DNA of 6,539 bases from Olsenella_K sp051878835. Lineage in GTDB: Bacteria > Actinomycetota > Coriobacteriia > Coriobacteriales > Atopobiaceae. Within the stretch, counting starts at the first letter, position 1, and each line of letters opens with the position of its first letter. The position numbers were made by a program, and so were the translations under genes. The notes below the pieces were generated by a model. That model was not told where the DNA came from. It made no database searches and saw only the letters and a list, made by a program, of their open reading frames with translations. Shown here piece by piece: positions 1 through 6,146 of the stretch. The DNA lies in NCBI GenBank assembly GCA_051878835.1, contig JBJEKW010000087.1, forward strand, positions 1 through 6,539. The letters run 5' to 3'.

Positions 1-194
1 GCTTCCTGATGTGCGGCTACCTCAGCCTGCAGAAGGCCGAGCAGCTGGGCGACGCCGCTGTCCGCGTGGCGGGCGGCAGCTTCGACGAGGTCCTGGCAAA
101 CAAGATCACCGGCCTGACCCCTCAGGCAGCGCAGCTGGGCGTGACGCCCGACATGACCGGCGCGCAAGCCGCGGCCGTCCTGAACGCCCAGTAG
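1..194 (+). CDS. DUF1805 (YunC-like) protein, 3' end only
   Basis: The 5' part lies outside the window; codons are read from base 3 and the frame ends at TAG 192-194. The visible 63 residues begin FLMCGYLSLQKAEQLGDAA and end in TPDMTGAQAAAVLNAQ. This matches the family pattern of Bacillus YunC and other DUF1805 proteins as recalled: a (Y/F)(I/L)MCG strand, a helix ending in G-D-A-A or similar, a V-x-(G)-x-x-(S/T)-(F/I)-(D/E)-(D/E)-(L/V)-L segment, and a C-terminal G-(M/V)-x-x-x-M-(S/T)-G-x-x-A helix. DUF1805 proteins are small (about 100 residues), so roughly 40 residues are missing. No biochemical function is established for the family, and none is proposed here. It lies upstream of galE in the same direction, separated by about 185 bp that contain a good -10 box, so it is probably a separate transcription unit. 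Confidence 0.72.
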   Translation, partial: FLMCGYLSLQKAEQLGDAAVRVAGGSFDEVLANKITGLTPQAAQLGVTPDMTGAQAAAVLNAQ

Positions 195-211
195 GACGCT
201 CGGCAGCTTCA

Positions 212-232
212 GGCATGCGCTTCTGGCATGCC
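212..232 (+). terminator. small inverted repeat after the DUF1805 gene, possible weak terminator
   Basis: GGCATGC (212-218) and GCATGCC (226-232) form a perfect 7-bp stem with a 7-nt loop, 18 nt after the stop codon. No T-tract follows, so efficient intrinsic termination is doubtful. The position, between a stop codon and the next promoter, is what suggests the role. Confidence 0.25.
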
Positions 233-281
233 AGGCACGTGCAAGAAGCGCGCACGGGCGGCAGCCCCGCCTGGTGCGACG

Positions 282-287
282 TATAAT
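282..287 (+). promoter_or_regulatory. -10 box of the galE operon promoter
   Basis: A perfect TATAAT stands alone in GC-rich DNA, 92 nt before the galE ATG. No good -35 hexamer is visible at 15-19 nt spacing; the best is GCGGCA at 258-263, 3 of 6 matches. There is no TGn extension. If used, transcription would start near 294 and give a 5' leader of about 85 nt. That leader can fold a short CGGCG/CGCCG stem (about 321-338). The promoter would serve galE and the two genes after it. Confidence 0.5.
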
Positions 288-367
288 TTGTGTTGCATTC
301 GCTTAGCCAAGAAAGCCCTGCGGCGGCGTTGTGCGCCGTGCGCGGGACACCATCAGATAGCGACTCC

Positions 368-374
368 AAAGGAG
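368..374 (+). promoter_or_regulatory. ribosome binding site that sets the galE start
   Basis: AAAGGAG lies 5 nt before ATG 380 and is followed by AAGCC. It is a strong Shine-Dalgarno sequence. It decides against the upstream in-frame GTG at 290, which abuts the -10 box and would lie at or before the expected transcription start. Confidence 0.85.
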
Positions 375-379
375 AAGCC

Positions 380-1435
380 ATGAGTCAACAAAAGGCTCCG
401 CAGGACACCTGCGTGCTCGTCACCGGCGGCGCCGGCTTCATCGGCAGCCACACGGTCGTCGAGCTGCTGAAGGCCGGATACAAGGCCATCATCGTGGACA
501 ACTTGTACAACGCCAGCCCCGTGGTCGTCGACCGCATCAAGACCATCGTGGGCGACGAGCTGGCCCAGAACCTGAAGTTCTACGAGGTCGACGTGAACGA
601 CCGCGAGGCCCTGAGCCAGGTCTTCGACGACAACCCCATCGACCGCGTGATCCACTTCGCCGGCTACAAGGCCGTTGGCGAGTCGGTGCACAAGCCCATC
701 GAGTACTACACGAACAACCTGGGCAACACCCTGACCCTGGTGGACGTCATGCGCAAGCACGGCTGCAAGGACATCATCTTTAGCTCCTCCGCCACGGTGT
801 ACGGCTTCCCCGACAAGCTGCCCCTGACCGAGGAGAGCCCCAAGAAGCCCGCCACGAACCCCTATGGCTGGACCAAGTGGATGATCGAGCAGATCCTGAC
901 CGACCTGCACACCGCCGACCCCGAGTGGAACGTCGTGCTGCTGCGCTACTTTAACCCCATCGGCGCCCACCCCTCGGGACTCATGGGCGAGGACCCCAAG
1001 GGCATCCCCAACAACCTGCTGCCCTACGTGGCGCAGGTGGCCGTGGGCAAGCGCGACTACGTGCACGTGTACGGCAACGACTACAACACCCCTGACGGCA
1101 CCGGCGTGCGCGACTACATCCACGTGTGCGACCTGGGCACCGGTCACGTCGCGGCCCTGAACTGGATGAACGGCCGCACCGGCGTCGAGATCTTCAACCT
1201 GGGCACCGGCAAGGGCACCTCGGTGCTGCAGATCATCAAGGCCTTCAGCAAGGCCTGCGGCAAGGACCTCCCGTACAAAATCGAGCCGCGCCGCCCGGGC
1301 GACGTCGACGCCAACTACGCCGACTGCTCGAAGGCCAAGCGCATGATGGGCTGGGAGGCCAAGTACGACATCGACGACATGTGCCGCGACGGCTGGAACT
1401 GGCAGAGCCACAACCCCAACGGCTACGAGGGCTAA
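380..1435 (+). CDS. galE: UDP-glucose 4-epimerase
   Basis: The enzyme interconverts UDP-glucose and UDP-galactose in the cytosol using tightly bound NAD (Leloir pathway and envelope polysaccharide supply). The protein is 351 residues, close to E. coli GalE (338), and can be aligned along its whole length. The NAD motif TGGAGFIGSH is at residues 15-24 (G16, G19, G22). HFAGYKAVGES is at 92-102 and SSSATVYG at 135-142, with S137 equivalent to E. coli S124. The catalytic pair is Y162/K166 in NPYGWTK. RYFNPIGAHPSG is at 189-200, GTGVRDYIHV at 240-249, and the C-terminus ends WQSHNPNGYEG. The residue matching E. coli Tyr299, which narrows the sugar pocket, is Asn312, so UDP-GlcNAc/GalNAc may also be accepted (inference). 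The start is fixed by the AAAGGAG site. It is the first gene of the operon; the next gene begins 4 nt after its stop. Confidence 0.96.
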   Translation: MSQQKAPQDTCVLVTGGAGFIGSHTVVELLKAGYKAIIVDNLYNASPVVVDRIKTIVGDELAQNLKFYEVDVNDREALSQVFDDNPIDRVIHFAGYKAVGESVHKPIEYYTNNLGNTLTLVDVMRKHGCKDIIFSSSATVYGFPDKLPLTEESPKKPATNPYGWTKWMIEQILTDLHTADPEWNVVLLRYFNPIGAHPSGLMGEDPKGIPNNLLPYVAQVAVGKRDYVHVYGNDYNTPDGTGVRDYIHVCDLGTGHVAALNWMNGRTGVEIFNLGTGKGTSVLQIIKAFSKACGKDLPYKIEPRRPGDVDANYADCSKAKRMMGWEAKYDIDDMCRDGWNWQSHNPNGYEG

Positions 1436-1439
1436 CCCC

Positions 1440-2489
1440 ATGAGCGAGCCCACCCCCGACGCGGCGCAGGCGTTCGTCGGCTTTCTGAGCAGCCGGCGCC
1501 ACGTCATAGACCAGCACGTTATGGCCAGCGTACCCTCTGCCCAGCAGGGGGACAGCGCCGACGCCCTAGACCGCTACCTGTACGCGCCTCTGCGCCGCTT
1601 TGTGGCGTCGGGCGGCAAGCGCACCCGTCCGGCCCTGTGCCTCCTGGGCGCAGCGGCTGTCGGGGCGCCCGAGGAGCGCGCCCTCAGCGTGGCCAGCGCG
1701 GTCGAGCTGTTCCAGAGCGCGGCCCTCATCCACGACGACATCGCCGACGAGGGCCAGATGCGCCGCGGCCAGCCCTGCGTCCACGTGACGGAGGGCGTGG
1801 GCGTCGCGCTGAACGTGGGCGACCTGGCCCTGGTGGCCACCACCACGACCGTGCTGCGCGACCAGCGCCTGGACGCCGACACCCGCCTGCGCCTTCTGGA
1901 GGAAATCTCCTCCATGGAGGAGCGCACGCTGGAGGGCCAGGCGCTGGACCTGGGCTGGGCCCGCGACGAGCGCTGGGACGTGTCGGTGGACGACTACCTG
2001 TACATGGCCAGTCACAAGACCGCGTACTACTCGGCGGCCGTGCCCCTGGCGTGCGGCGCCATCTGCGGCGGCGGCTCGTCCGACCAGGTGGAGGCACTGC
2101 GCTCGTTCGGCATGGACGCCGGCCTGGCCTTCCAGCTGCAGGACGACCTGCTGAACCTGGCGGGCGACGCCAAGGCCCAGGGCAAGGACTACCGCAGCGA
2201 CATCACCGAGGGCAAGCGCACGCTCATGGTGGTGTGGGCACTGGCTCACCTGGACGGCGCACGGCGCGACGAGCTGGTCCAGATCCTCTCGTCCAAGACG
2301 ACGGATTCCCAGCAGCTGGACCGTGCCGTGCAGCTGATGGACGCGGCCGGCTCGCTGGACCACACGCGCTCCTACGCGCAGCAGCTGGTGGAGCGCGCAA
2401 AGTCCCACCTGGACGGCGTCCAGCTGGAGCCGCAGGCATGCGACACGCTCCTTTCGATGGCAGACTTCTTTGTGGAGCGCCGCGCATAG
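1440..2489 (+). CDS. trans-polyprenyl diphosphate synthase
   Basis: It adds isopentenyl diphosphate units to an allylic diphosphate, in the cytosol and Mg2+ dependent; products feed menaquinone tails or other isoprenoids. The protein is 349 residues, typical of the family. GGKRTRP (58-64) binds isopentenyl diphosphate. The first Asp-rich motif is DDIAD (99-103) in ALIHDDIADEGQMRRGQP, SHKTA is at 191-195, and the second Asp-rich motif is FQLQDD (231-236). GKDYRSDITEGKRTL (248-262) carries the late Lys/Asp residues. The second motif reads DDLLN, not DDxxD (Asn239). The residue five before the first motif is Ala94, as in E. coli IspB, whereas IspA has Tyr there, and no two-residue insert is present in DDxxD. 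This points to a medium or long product (inference); FPP or GGPP synthase cannot be excluded. GAGGG at 1427-1431 is the likely ribosome site, inside the end of galE, so the two genes are probably translationally coupled. The family is not that of UppS, which makes cis chains. Confidence 0.93.
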   Translation: MSEPTPDAAQAFVGFLSSRRHVIDQHVMASVPSAQQGDSADALDRYLYAPLRRFVASGGKRTRPALCLLGAAAVGAPEERALSVASAVELFQSAALIHDDIADEGQMRRGQPCVHVTEGVGVALNVGDLALVATTTTVLRDQRLDADTRLRLLEEISSMEERTLEGQALDLGWARDERWDVSVDDYLYMASHKTAYYSAAVPLACGAICGGGSSDQVEALRSFGMDAGLAFQLQDDLLNLAGDAKAQGKDYRSDITEGKRTLMVVWALAHLDGARRDELVQILSSKTTDSQQLDRAVQLMDAAGSLDHTRSYAQQLVERAKSHLDGVQLEPQACDTLLSMADFFVERRA

Positions 2490-2522
2490 CGGCACCGCAA
2501 AGCGAAAAGGCAGGAACTCATA

Positions 2523-3437
2523 ATGGATCCAATCTCAGAGGGCGCCTCGGGCGCCGCAGTCGAAGACATACAGGACAGGCTGGCGGCCCTGGGCTACGGC
2601 ATTGACGCCGACGAGAAGTCCCGCCAGTACTTCGGCAAGTCCACGGGCACGGCGGTGGCGCGCTTCCGCCTGGACCACGACCTCTCGCTGGGCCAGGAGG
2701 TCGACACCTCCACCTGGGCCACGCTGGTGGACGAGGGCTACCACATGGGCGACCGCACGCTGTACCTGCGTCTGCCCAACTTCCATGGCGCCGACGTGCG
2801 TCAGCTGCAGAAGTGCCTGAATATCCTGGGCTTCTCGGCCGGCGCCGAGGACGGCTACTACGGCGTCCACACCGAGGCAGCCGTGAAGCAGTTCCAGGAG
2901 AACATCGGCGCGCTGCCCGACGGCATGGCGTTCCCCGATACGTTCGACGCCATCGAGCGCCTGCACCACGTGTGGGCCGGCAAGCCTGCCTCGGGTCCCC
3001 ATCCGCAGGGCGAGATGGGCTTTGCGCGCGCAGCCAACGTGCTGGAAAGCGTGCACCTCAGCATTACCGCCGAGGACCCCATCTCGCGCAACGTGGCCGG
3101 CCGCGTGTGGAACCTAGCCTCCGCCACGAACGAGAAGAGCGGCCTGGACATCGTGGACTCCCCCGAGAACCACAAGGACACCGACCAGGCGGTGCTGGTG
3201 GTGGCCTCCACCTCTCCGGACGCCAACAACAAGGTGCCCAACGTGCTGATGGATGACGTGGACACGCTGCCCATGCGCATTCGCACCGCCTACGAGAGCT
3301 CGAAGGAGAAGGTCCCCGTCATCCGCATCGAGCTGCCTCTGAGCGGCCACGACTACAACGGCACCTTCACCATCGCCGACGCCCAGACCTTTGCGGTCAT
3401 GCTGCTGGACGCCATCTGCCAGGCCTTCGACGCGTAA
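2523..3437 (+). CDS. two-module peptidoglycan-binding-domain protein with a degenerate amidase-like C-terminus
   Basis: The protein is 304 residues. AGGA (2512-2515) lies 7 nt before the ATG. Two PG_binding_1-type modules are visible. Module 1 is about residues 5-70: G10-AAVEDIQDRLAALGYG, then YFGKSTGTAVARFRLDHDL. Module 2 is about 78-148: GADVRQLQKCLNILGF, then DGYYGVHTEAAVKQFQENIG. These bind peptidoglycan in known proteins. Residues 175-304 are not recognised with certainty. Their strand-helix order (VHLSITAED, then RNVAGRVWNL, then GLDIVDS, then AVLVVASTSPDANNKVPN) resembles N-acetylmuramoyl-L-alanine amidases of the Amidase_3 type, but DPGHGG and SIHAN, which carry zinc ligands, are absent. 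There is no signal peptide, membrane segment or lipobox, so it should stay in the cytosol. That combination recalls mycobacterial CwlM, a cytoplasmic regulator of peptidoglycan precursor synthesis. The comparison is by architecture only. It is the last gene of the operon, 33 nt after the prenyl synthase. Confidence 0.8.
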   Translation: MDPISEGASGAAVEDIQDRLAALGYGIDADEKSRQYFGKSTGTAVARFRLDHDLSLGQEVDTSTWATLVDEGYHMGDRTLYLRLPNFHGADVRQLQKCLNILGFSAGAEDGYYGVHTEAAVKQFQENIGALPDGMAFPDTFDAIERLHHVWAGKPASGPHPQGEMGFARAANVLESVHLSITAEDPISRNVAGRVWNLASATNEKSGLDIVDSPENHKDTDQAVLVVASTSPDANNKVPNVLMDDVDTLPMRIRTAYESSKEKVPVIRIELPLSGHDYNGTFTIADAQTFAVMLLDAICQAFDA

Positions 3438-3470
3438 GCCCGGCGGCACTTCTTGCCCGACCCTTACGGT

Positions 3471-3527
3471 GAGAGGCACAGTTTGGTTCGATTTTTCCTC
3501 GTGAAAACGTTCCGAACTGTGCCTCTC
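3471..3527 (+). repeat. 57-nt palindrome after the operon (possible terminator or dispersed element)
   Basis: GAGAGGCACAGTTTGG (3471-3486) pairs with CCGAACTGTGCCTCTC (3512-3527) over 16 positions, with one G-U wobble. The 25-nt centre can pair further: CG 3489-3490 with CG 3508-3509, and TTT 3492-3494 with AAA 3504-3506. It starts 34 nt after the last operon stop. Neither strand has a T-tract after the stem, so it is not a textbook intrinsic terminator. It could still stop transcription, protect the 3' end, or be a copy of a dispersed palindromic repeat. Confidence 0.7.
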
Positions 3528-3616
3528 ATTGCATTCGGATGAGCGGTCACCACTCAGCCGCCATCGCACTCAGCGAAAAGTGCGTGGGCGACCTCGCCAA
3601 ACGACGCAGCTCCTGT

Positions 3617-3622
3617 TAGACT
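3617..3622 (+). promoter_or_regulatory. possible -10 box of the tRNA gene
   Basis: TAGACT matches TATAAT at 4 of 6 positions, including the key T-A and final T. It lies 38 nt upstream of the mature tRNA. No good -35 box is visible near 3594-3599. A separate promoter is expected because the palindrome at 3471-3527 lies between the operon and the tRNA. Confidence 0.3.
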
Positions 3623-3636
3623 AAATTGGTTCATTG

Positions 3637-3653
3637 GCTGCGCCCAACGCAGC
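3637..3653 (+). other. hairpin in the tRNA 5' leader
   Basis: GCTGCG (3637-3642) and CGCAGC (3648-3653) form a perfect 6-bp stem with loop CCCAA. It ends 7 nt before the mature 5' end of the tRNA. It may help processing of the 5' leader; no more can be said. Confidence 0.35.
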
Positions 3654-3660
3654 GATGCAT

Positions 3661-3735
3661 TGGGATATCGTCCAGTGGTCAGGACACGGGTTTTTGGTGC
3701 CTGTAACCTAGGTTCGAATCCTAGTATCCCAGCCA
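3661..3735 (+). tRNA. tRNA-Gln (anticodon UUG), CCA encoded
   Basis: The full cloverleaf is visible over 75 nt. The acceptor stem TGGGATA (3661-3667) pairs with TATCCCA (3725-3731), the discriminator is G3732, and CCA (3733-3735) is encoded. The D stem is GTCC/GGAC (3670-3673/3682-3685) with loop AGTGGTCA. The anticodon stem CGGGT/GCCTG (3687-3691/3699-3703) has two G-U pairs, and the loop TTTTGGT places TTG at 3694-3696. The T stem is CTAGG/CCTAG with loop TTCGAAT. The U1-A72 pair and G73 are known glutamine identity elements, which agree with the anticodon. It reads CAA codons, and by wobble also CAG. The gene stands alone, between its weak promoter and a strong terminator. Confidence 0.97.
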
Positions 3736-3745
3736 AGGAAACCAT

Positions 3746-3778
3746 GCGGGCCAGACACTTCAGTGCCTGGCCCGCTTT
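3746..3778 (+). terminator. intrinsic terminator of the tRNA gene
   Basis: GCGGGCCAGACAC (3746-3758) pairs with GTGCCTGGCCCGC (3763-3775) around a TTCA loop. There is one A-C mismatch (3755/3766), and the stem is followed by TTT 3776-3778. It lies 10 nt after the tRNA CCA. The GC-rich stem is strong although the T-run is short. The next 145 bases (3779-3923), up to the convergent kinase stop, show no gene and no clear terminator for the kinase. Confidence 0.85.
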
Positions 3779-3923
3779 GGTATAGGTATGGCCAACCTTT
3801 CGTGCCGATACACAGAGCGCGGTGCCTATTCTTCGTGGATCGCCCGATCGGACCGGCGACCCTCTTTGGCGAACCGCTCAGTGCGGCACGTCAGCCCTTA
3901 TTAGCCCTTCTTGCCTTCCTGCG

Positions 3924-5936
3924 CTAGTCCGCGGGCAGGGGCGGGAACGTGACGGTGAACGTGGAGCCGTGGCCCAGCTGGCTCTGCAGGTCAATCGACG
4001 CGTGGTGGAAGGCGGCGGCATGCTTCACGATGGCCAGACCCAAGCCGGTACCGCCGCTAGCGCGGCTGCGGGACTTCTCGACGCGATAGAAGCGCTCAAA
4101 GATCTTCTGCTGGTCGGCGGGGGCTATGCCGATGCCCGTGTCGCTGACGCGCACGGTCGGCCGACCCGTCACCTGGCCCACCCACACGCGCACGTAGCCA
4201 CCGGGGTGGTTGTAGCGGATGGCGTTGTCGATCAGGTTCGAGATCAACTCGTCTACCAGGCGCGGCAGCCCCATGACAACCGCGCGATTTCCGTCCAGGG
4301 TCAGCTCGACCTCGGCGTCGTCGGCCTTTGGCCCCAGTCGCTGCTCCACATCGTGCGTCACCACGAACAGGTCCACTGGCTCGCAGTTTGCCCGGTTGGC
4401 ATCGACGCCGCTACGCTCCGTGTCGTCCAGCTTTGACAGCATCAGAATGTCGTTCACCAGGTTCGACAGGCGGCGCGCCTCCTTGTAGATGCGACGCGAG
4501 AAGTCTTCGATATCCTCCGGCTGCACCATCCCCTCCATCATGAGCTCCGAGGCACCCTGTATGGACTGCAGCGGGGTCTTCAGCTCGTGCGTCACGTTGG
4601 CGGTGAACTCGCTGCGCATCAGGTCCGCATCGCGCAGCTGGTCCATCTGGCGCACCAGACGCGCGTGCTGGCTGTTAATGCGGTTGGTCAGGGGGTCCAG
4701 CTCGCGATAGGGCGAGACTGCCGGCGCCATGAGCTCGTCTGCGAAAGACGGGTTAAACGCGCCGCCGGTACGCACCGCATTCGTAGAGTCCAGCGGCCGA
4801 GCGGACTCGCCACGCTCGCGGGCTTCCTGCGCCTTCTGCAGCGCGGCCTCGGACGGATACATGTTCAGGATGGGGCGCACCAGCTTGCGCGAGAGGAACA
4901 TGGCAACGACCCACGCCACCGCCACTAGAATCACCACGACGCCAACGACAGCCCACAGGTCGTTGTACAGGATTGCCATCACGCCCGCCCGGTCCACCGA
5001 GAGGCGCAGCACATGGTCCGAATCCAACAAGACGGCCTGGTAGATGCTGATGTTTCCCATGGTCGAGCTGGAGCGAACGGTGGAGCCCCTGCCCGTGTTC
5101 AGCGCTTCGGCCACCTCGGGGCGATCCAGGTGGTTGGGCATGGTTGCCGCGTCGCTCTGCGAGTCATACAGTACCGTGCCGTCGGTGTCTATGAGGGTGG
5201 CGCGCAGGTCGCCCAGCTGTATGTTTTCGAGCACCGACTGCTCGGTGTGGTTGTCGGCGGCCTGCTCTATGGCCTGGCTCAGCACCGAGGTCTCACGTGC
5301 CAGCTGACCCTCGGCGTCACTCATCAGGCTGTTCTGGTACACGAACGCCCCCGCGATCGTCGCCAAGACGACCGCGACCACGGACACCACCAGGAGCGCC
5401 GCAAAGATGCGCGACGTCAGCGACGGCGCGCATCTATGCGACGGAGCAGGGCGAGAAGGACCTCCGGAGGTCGACGACCCATCGGAAGACGAGTCGTCGG
5501 GCTGGGCCGACGATTCGGTGCCAGGCTGGGCCGACGATGTGATGTCGGACTGGGCCGACGGTGCGACATCGACTGATGCCGCAGTCGCCGCTGGGACTGG
5601 GTGCTCTCCGGCTTTCTGGTCGGCGGTGCTTGCGTCCGCGTCCGCATCTACGTCCGAACACACCGCATCCGCACGCATCTCGTCCGCATGTACCACACCC
5701 ATGGACTTCGACTTCACATTCGCCGCTTTCGGATTCGCCGCCCTAGCAAACGCTCCCAAGACAGCCGAGCTTCTCTTGCCGGTGCCTGCATCACTTAGTT
5801 CCGGGGCCTTGTCTGCGGCTCCGTCAAACCCCAGCGCACCAATCACACCCAGCACGCCATTTGAACCTAGCACGCTGTGCGCATCCAGCATGCCGCTCGA
5901 ACTCAGCGCACTACTCAAACCAAAATCCAGCTCCAT
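3924..5936 (-). CDS. PhoR-like membrane sensor histidine kinase with long N-terminal tail
   Basis: The protein is 670 residues and would autophosphorylate and pass phosphate to a response regulator. Order: residues 1-172, a low-complexity Ser/Ala/Asp/Gly cytoplasmic tail; 176-200, membrane segment 1; 201-326, an extracytoplasmic domain; 328-348, membrane segment 2; 349-435, a HAMP-like linker; 440-505, the dimerisation domain with His450 in FTANVTHELKTPLQSI; 519-667, the ATPase domain. In the ATPase, the N-box is ELISNLIDNAIRYN (563-576), G1 is DTGIGIA (599-605), the F-box is IFERFYRVEKS and G2 is GGTGLGL (628-634). E451 and T454 allow phosphatase activity. The sensor part (LIDTDGTVLYDS, NHLDRPEVAEAL, Y.AVLL..DHVLRLS) resembles PhoR/PnpS sensors, so phosphate or envelope sensing is inferred. 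The start is supported by GAGGAG, 5 nt upstream. No response regulator is in the window. Two tandem repeats lie in the tail, and about 45 extra residues interrupt the HAMP. Confidence 0.93.
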   Translation of the reverse strand: MELDFGLSSALSSSGMLDAHSVLGSNGVLGVIGALGFDGAADKAPELSDAGTGKRSSAVLGAFARAANPKAANVKSKSMGVVHADEMRADAVCSDVDADADASTADQKAGEHPVPAATAASVDVAPSAQSDITSSAQPGTESSAQPDDSSSDGSSTSGGPSRPAPSHRCAPSLTSRIFAALLVVSVVAVVLATIAGAFVYQNSLMSDAEGQLARETSVLSQAIEQAADNHTEQSVLENIQLGDLRATLIDTDGTVLYDSQSDAATMPNHLDRPEVAEALNTGRGSTVRSSSTMGNISIYQAVLLDSDHVLRLSVDRAGVMAILYNDLWAVVGVVVILVAVAWVVAMFLSRKLVRPILNMYPSEAALQKAQEARERGESARPLDSTNAVRTGGAFNPSFADELMAPAVSPYRELDPLTNRINSQHARLVRQMDQLRDADLMRSEFTANVTHELKTPLQSIQGASELMMEGMVQPEDIEDFSRRIYKEARRLSNLVNDILMLSKLDDTERSGVDANRANCEPVDLFVVTHDVEQRLGPKADDAEVELTLDGNRAVVMGLPRLVDELISNLIDNAIRYNHPGGYVRVWVGQVTGRPTVRVSDTGIGIAPADQQKIFERFYRVEKSRSRASGGTGLGLAIVKHAAAFHHASIDLQSQLGHGSTFTVTFPPLPAD
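5500..5562 (-). repeat. 24-bp tandem repeat, three copies, in the kinase gene
   Basis: GGCTGGGCCGACGAT occurs at 5500-5514 and again at 5524-5538. A variant, GACTGGGCCGACGGT, is at 5548-5562. The spacing is exactly 24 bp. The period is a multiple of 3, so the array encodes an octapeptide repeat with core SAQ(P/S) in the kinase tail (residues about 127-150: APSAQSDI, TSSAQPGT, ESSAQPDD). The peptide is polar and probably disordered. Confidence 0.85.
5826..5915 (-). repeat. 18-bp tandem repeat, five copies, in the kinase N-terminus
   Basis: Five 18-bp units fill 5826-5843, 5844-5861, 5862-5879, 5880-5897 and 5898-5915. On the plus strand the shared core is (C/T)(C/T)AGC(A/G)C or close to it at units 6-12. 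On the minus strand they encode hexapeptides SSALSS, SGMLDA, HSVLGS, NGVLGV and IGALGF (residues 8-37), consensus x-(G/S)-(V/A/M)-L-(G/S/D)-x. Residues 2-7 (ELDFGL) may be a sixth, decayed unit. Codons here are less GC-rich at third positions than in the kinase core. Confidence 0.75.
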
Positions 5937-5941
5937 TGCAG

Positions 5942-5947
5942 CTCCTC
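5942..5947 (-). promoter_or_regulatory. ribosome binding site that supports the long kinase start
   Basis: On the minus strand, GAGGAG lies 5 nt before ATG 5936. The in-frame alternatives Met16, Met79 and Met87 have no site of similar strength, so the repeat-bearing tail is probably translated. Confidence 0.75.
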
Positions 5948-6146
5948 ACGAACCAGCACGCGAACCAGAATCATTCAGCAAACACCCACCAAGAACACTG
6001 ACAAGCTACGGCAATCATCGCCTCCGCCTGGGGGCGCCTCAATCGCTGGCAGCCACCCACACAACGACATCTTACTCGGTCGACAGACGTGGGCTTCAAC
6101 CTGCTCAACAGGCTTGCTTTTGCCTTACGCACGCCAATCCGCCAGC

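Noticed and set aside
235..242. GCACGTGC palindrome as an operator
   Set aside because: An 8-bp palindrome is common by chance in GC-rich DNA; there is only one copy and it is not at a fixed distance from a full promoter.
290..379. GTG start 30 codons upstream of galE
   Set aside because: It abuts the -10 box and has no ribosome site; ATG 380 has a strong AAAGGAG and matches the family's N-terminus.
353..1507. Long minus-strand open frame over galE
   Set aside because: It is antisense to a clear gene. Its Val/Ala/His/Gly-rich translation is what GC-rich third positions give when read backwards.
1566..2495. Long minus-strand open frame over the prenyl synthase
   Set aside because: Antisense composition artefact with no recognisable motif; the plus frame has every family motif.
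3554..3745. 63-codon minus-strand frame ending in the tRNA region
   Set aside because: It is mostly the antisense of the tRNA gene; the GFEPRLQAP-like string is a typical artefact of such reading.
3822..4436. 204-codon plus-strand frame over the kinase ATPase domain
   Set aside because: It is antisense to conserved kinase motifs and has no family resemblance.
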